DNA of 64,000 bases from Trinickia violacea (GTDB lineage: Bacteria; Pseudomonadota; Gammaproteobacteria; Burkholderiales; Burkholderiaceae), in the NCBI RefSeq assembly GCF_005280735.1, contig NZ_CP040077.1:1612001-1676000 (forward strand), written 5' to 3'. Made by a program: the position numbers and the translations under genes. The notes under the pieces are model-generated. The model made no database searches, was not told the DNA's origin, and saw only the letters and a program-made list of their open reading frames with translations. Of the stretch, positions 62,908-64,000 are shown piece after piece (position 1 is the stretch's first letter; each line of letters opens with the position of its first letter).

Positions 62908-64000
62908 GATCGAAGCCACTCCATCGCCCACTACCGTTCACTCCATCATGCTGTCGAAAATTCAGGAAATGCAGGCGGAAACCACCGATCTCTCGGTTCT
63001 GCGGCAACGTATCAAGGACGCTTCGAATCTGCCGGAAGATGTCGTCGTCGGCGAGCTGATCAATGCGGCTCGCATGGATGCAGACACGCTGTCTCGTGTG
63101 CAGGCGCTGGCGTCGCGCCTTGCCCAAGGCGTTCGGGATACGCGGATCAACGCAGGCGGCGTCGACCTTCTAACCCAGGAGTTTTCTCTCGACAGCCGCG
63201 AGGGTATCGCGCTGATGTGCCTTGCCGAGGCGATGCTCCGCATTCCCGATACGCCGACCCGCAATCAGCTGATCCGCGACAAGATCGTCGATGCTGACTG
63301 GCGTGCGCATATCGGCAAATCGCCGTCGCTGTTCGTGAATGCGACGGCGTGGGGACTTCTGGTCACCGGCAAGCTGCTGAAGCAGCCGGATGAAAGTTCG
63401 CTTGCGGAAGCACTGACGAGCGTCATCCGCAAAGGCGGGGAGTCGGTTGTACGCTCCGGCGTCGCCTATGCGATGCGGCTCCTTGGCAAGCAGTTCGTGA
63501 CGGGCCAGACCATTGAAGAGGCGATTCGCGTTGCGAAATCGCGAGAGGGACAGGGATACCGGTACTCGTACGACATGCTGGGCGAAGCGGCACTCACGGA
63601 GGAAGACGCACGGGCGTACTTCGAGTCGTATCGGCATGCGATCGAGGCGATCGGCAAGGATGCGGCCGCTCGCGGCCCGATCGAAGGTCCTGGCGTGTCC
63701 GTGAAGATATCTGGCCTTCACCCCCGATACGAACTCTCGCAGCGCGAGCGGGTCATCGAGGAGCTCTATCCCCGCCTACTCAGCCTCGCGGAGCTCGCGA
63801 AGAAGTACGGGATCGGGTTTCACCTTGATCAGGAGGAGTCCGCCCGCTTCGACCTGACACTCGAGATGCTAGAACGGCTTTGCCTTGAGCCGTCGCTGAG
63901 AGGCTGGAATGGAATCGGGATTTCCCTTCAGTCCTATCAGAAGCGCGGGCGGTTCGTGGCCGAGTGGCTGATTGCGCTGGCCCGGTCCACGGGGCGGCGC
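62897..64000 (+). CDS. putA: Proline dehydrogenase PutA, 3' truncated by the window end
   Basis: 368 residues are visible; the frame is open to the last base. MLPEIEATPSPTTVHSIMLS starts without a ribbon-helix-helix DNA-binding domain, so this PutA probably does not act as its own repressor. The alpha-domain and the start of the PRODH barrel follow: GGESVVRSGVAYAMRLLGKQ, YRYSYDMLGEAALTEEDARA, GPGVSVKISGLHPRYELSQR and GFHLDQEESARFDLTLEM. It oxidises proline to P5C with FAD and ubiquinone. Whether it also has the P5C dehydrogenase half cannot be seen; a separate P5C dehydrogenase lies about 12 kb upstream. Confidence 0.95.
   Translation, partial: MLPEIEATPSPTTVHSIMLSKIQEMQAETTDLSVLRQRIKDASNLPEDVVVGELINAARMDADTLSRVQALASRLAQGVRDTRINAGGVDLLTQEFSLDSREGIALMCLAEAMLRIPDTPTRNQLIRDKIVDADWRAHIGKSPSLFVNATAWGLLVTGKLLKQPDESSLAEALTSVIRKGGESVVRSGVAYAMRLLGKQFVTGQTIEEAIRVAKSREGQGYRYSYDMLGEAALTEEDARAYFESYRHAIEAIGKDAAARGPIEGPGVSVKISGLHPRYELSQRERVIEELYPRLLSLAELAKKYGIGFHLDQEESARFDLTLEMLERLCLEPSLRGWNGIGISLQSYQKRGRFVAEWLIALARSTGRR

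Noticed and set aside
1..64000. CRISPR array, toxin-antitoxin pair or restriction-modification system
   Set aside because: No regularly spaced short repeats, no recognisable toxin-antitoxin gene pair, and no DNA methyltransferase or endonuclease motifs were found on reading both strands.

Overview
The window looks like a chromosomal segment of a Burkholderiaceae beta-proteobacterium (Burkholderia, Paraburkholderia, Caballeronia or Trinickia type). The grounds are the high GC coding style with G/C in third positions, the two-subunit arginine succinyltransferase (AruF/AruG), EAL-HDOD proteins, an MdtABC-type pump, and an IS110 remnant and integrase of a kind common in that family. No rRNA, tRNA or CRISPR array was found.

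Layout. (1) Positions 1-7.8 kb: the arginine succinyltransferase (AST) pathway operon astC(partial)-aruF-aruG-astD-astB-astE, with overlapping or closely spaced genes, followed by a periplasmic basic amino acid binding protein. (2) 8.1-14.5 kb: a signalling block of two EAL-HDOD proteins, one HDOD protein and one PAS-GGDEF-EAL protein with a degenerate GGDEF and an intact EAL motif. (3) 14.7-17 kb: an exported peroxiredoxin and small envelope proteins. (4) 17.1-25 kb: a minus-strand mdtABC-like efflux operon without an outer-membrane factor gene, then an IclR regulator.

(5) 26.5-42.3 kb: an accessory region with lower GC and less biased codon use. It holds the window's best candidate for an undescribed system: an overlapping gene pair encoding a 370-residue protein of no recognised family and a 1170-residue DUF4062-STAND NTPase-TPR protein, an architecture resembling Avs-like antiphage sensors. 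Small membrane proteins lie on both sides. Next come a tyrosine recombinase, a decayed second recombinase, a SET-domain methyltransferase gene close to an HU-like gene, a group II intron with an intact reverse transcriptase/maturase, and IS110 and IS3 remnants.

(6) 42.3-64 kb: a catabolic region whose parts fit breakdown of an N-methylated proline (proline betaine/stachydrine type). These are a StcD/DgcA-like demethylase, two FAD amine oxidoreductases, EtfA/EtfB, ETF-ubiquinone oxidoreductase, P5C dehydrogenase, PutA (cut by the window end), a Pot-type ABC transporter, a DMT permease, two N-formylglutamate amidohydrolase-family proteins, HutD, and two TetR regulators, one BetI-like. The inferred flow is import, oxidative N-demethylation with electrons passed through ETF to ubiquinone, then proline to P5C to glutamate. 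Operator-like palindromes lie upstream of both TetR-associated transcription units. The substrate is inferred and not proven. The first demethylase of stachydrine breakdown (a Rieske enzyme) and the transporter's binding protein are not in the window.
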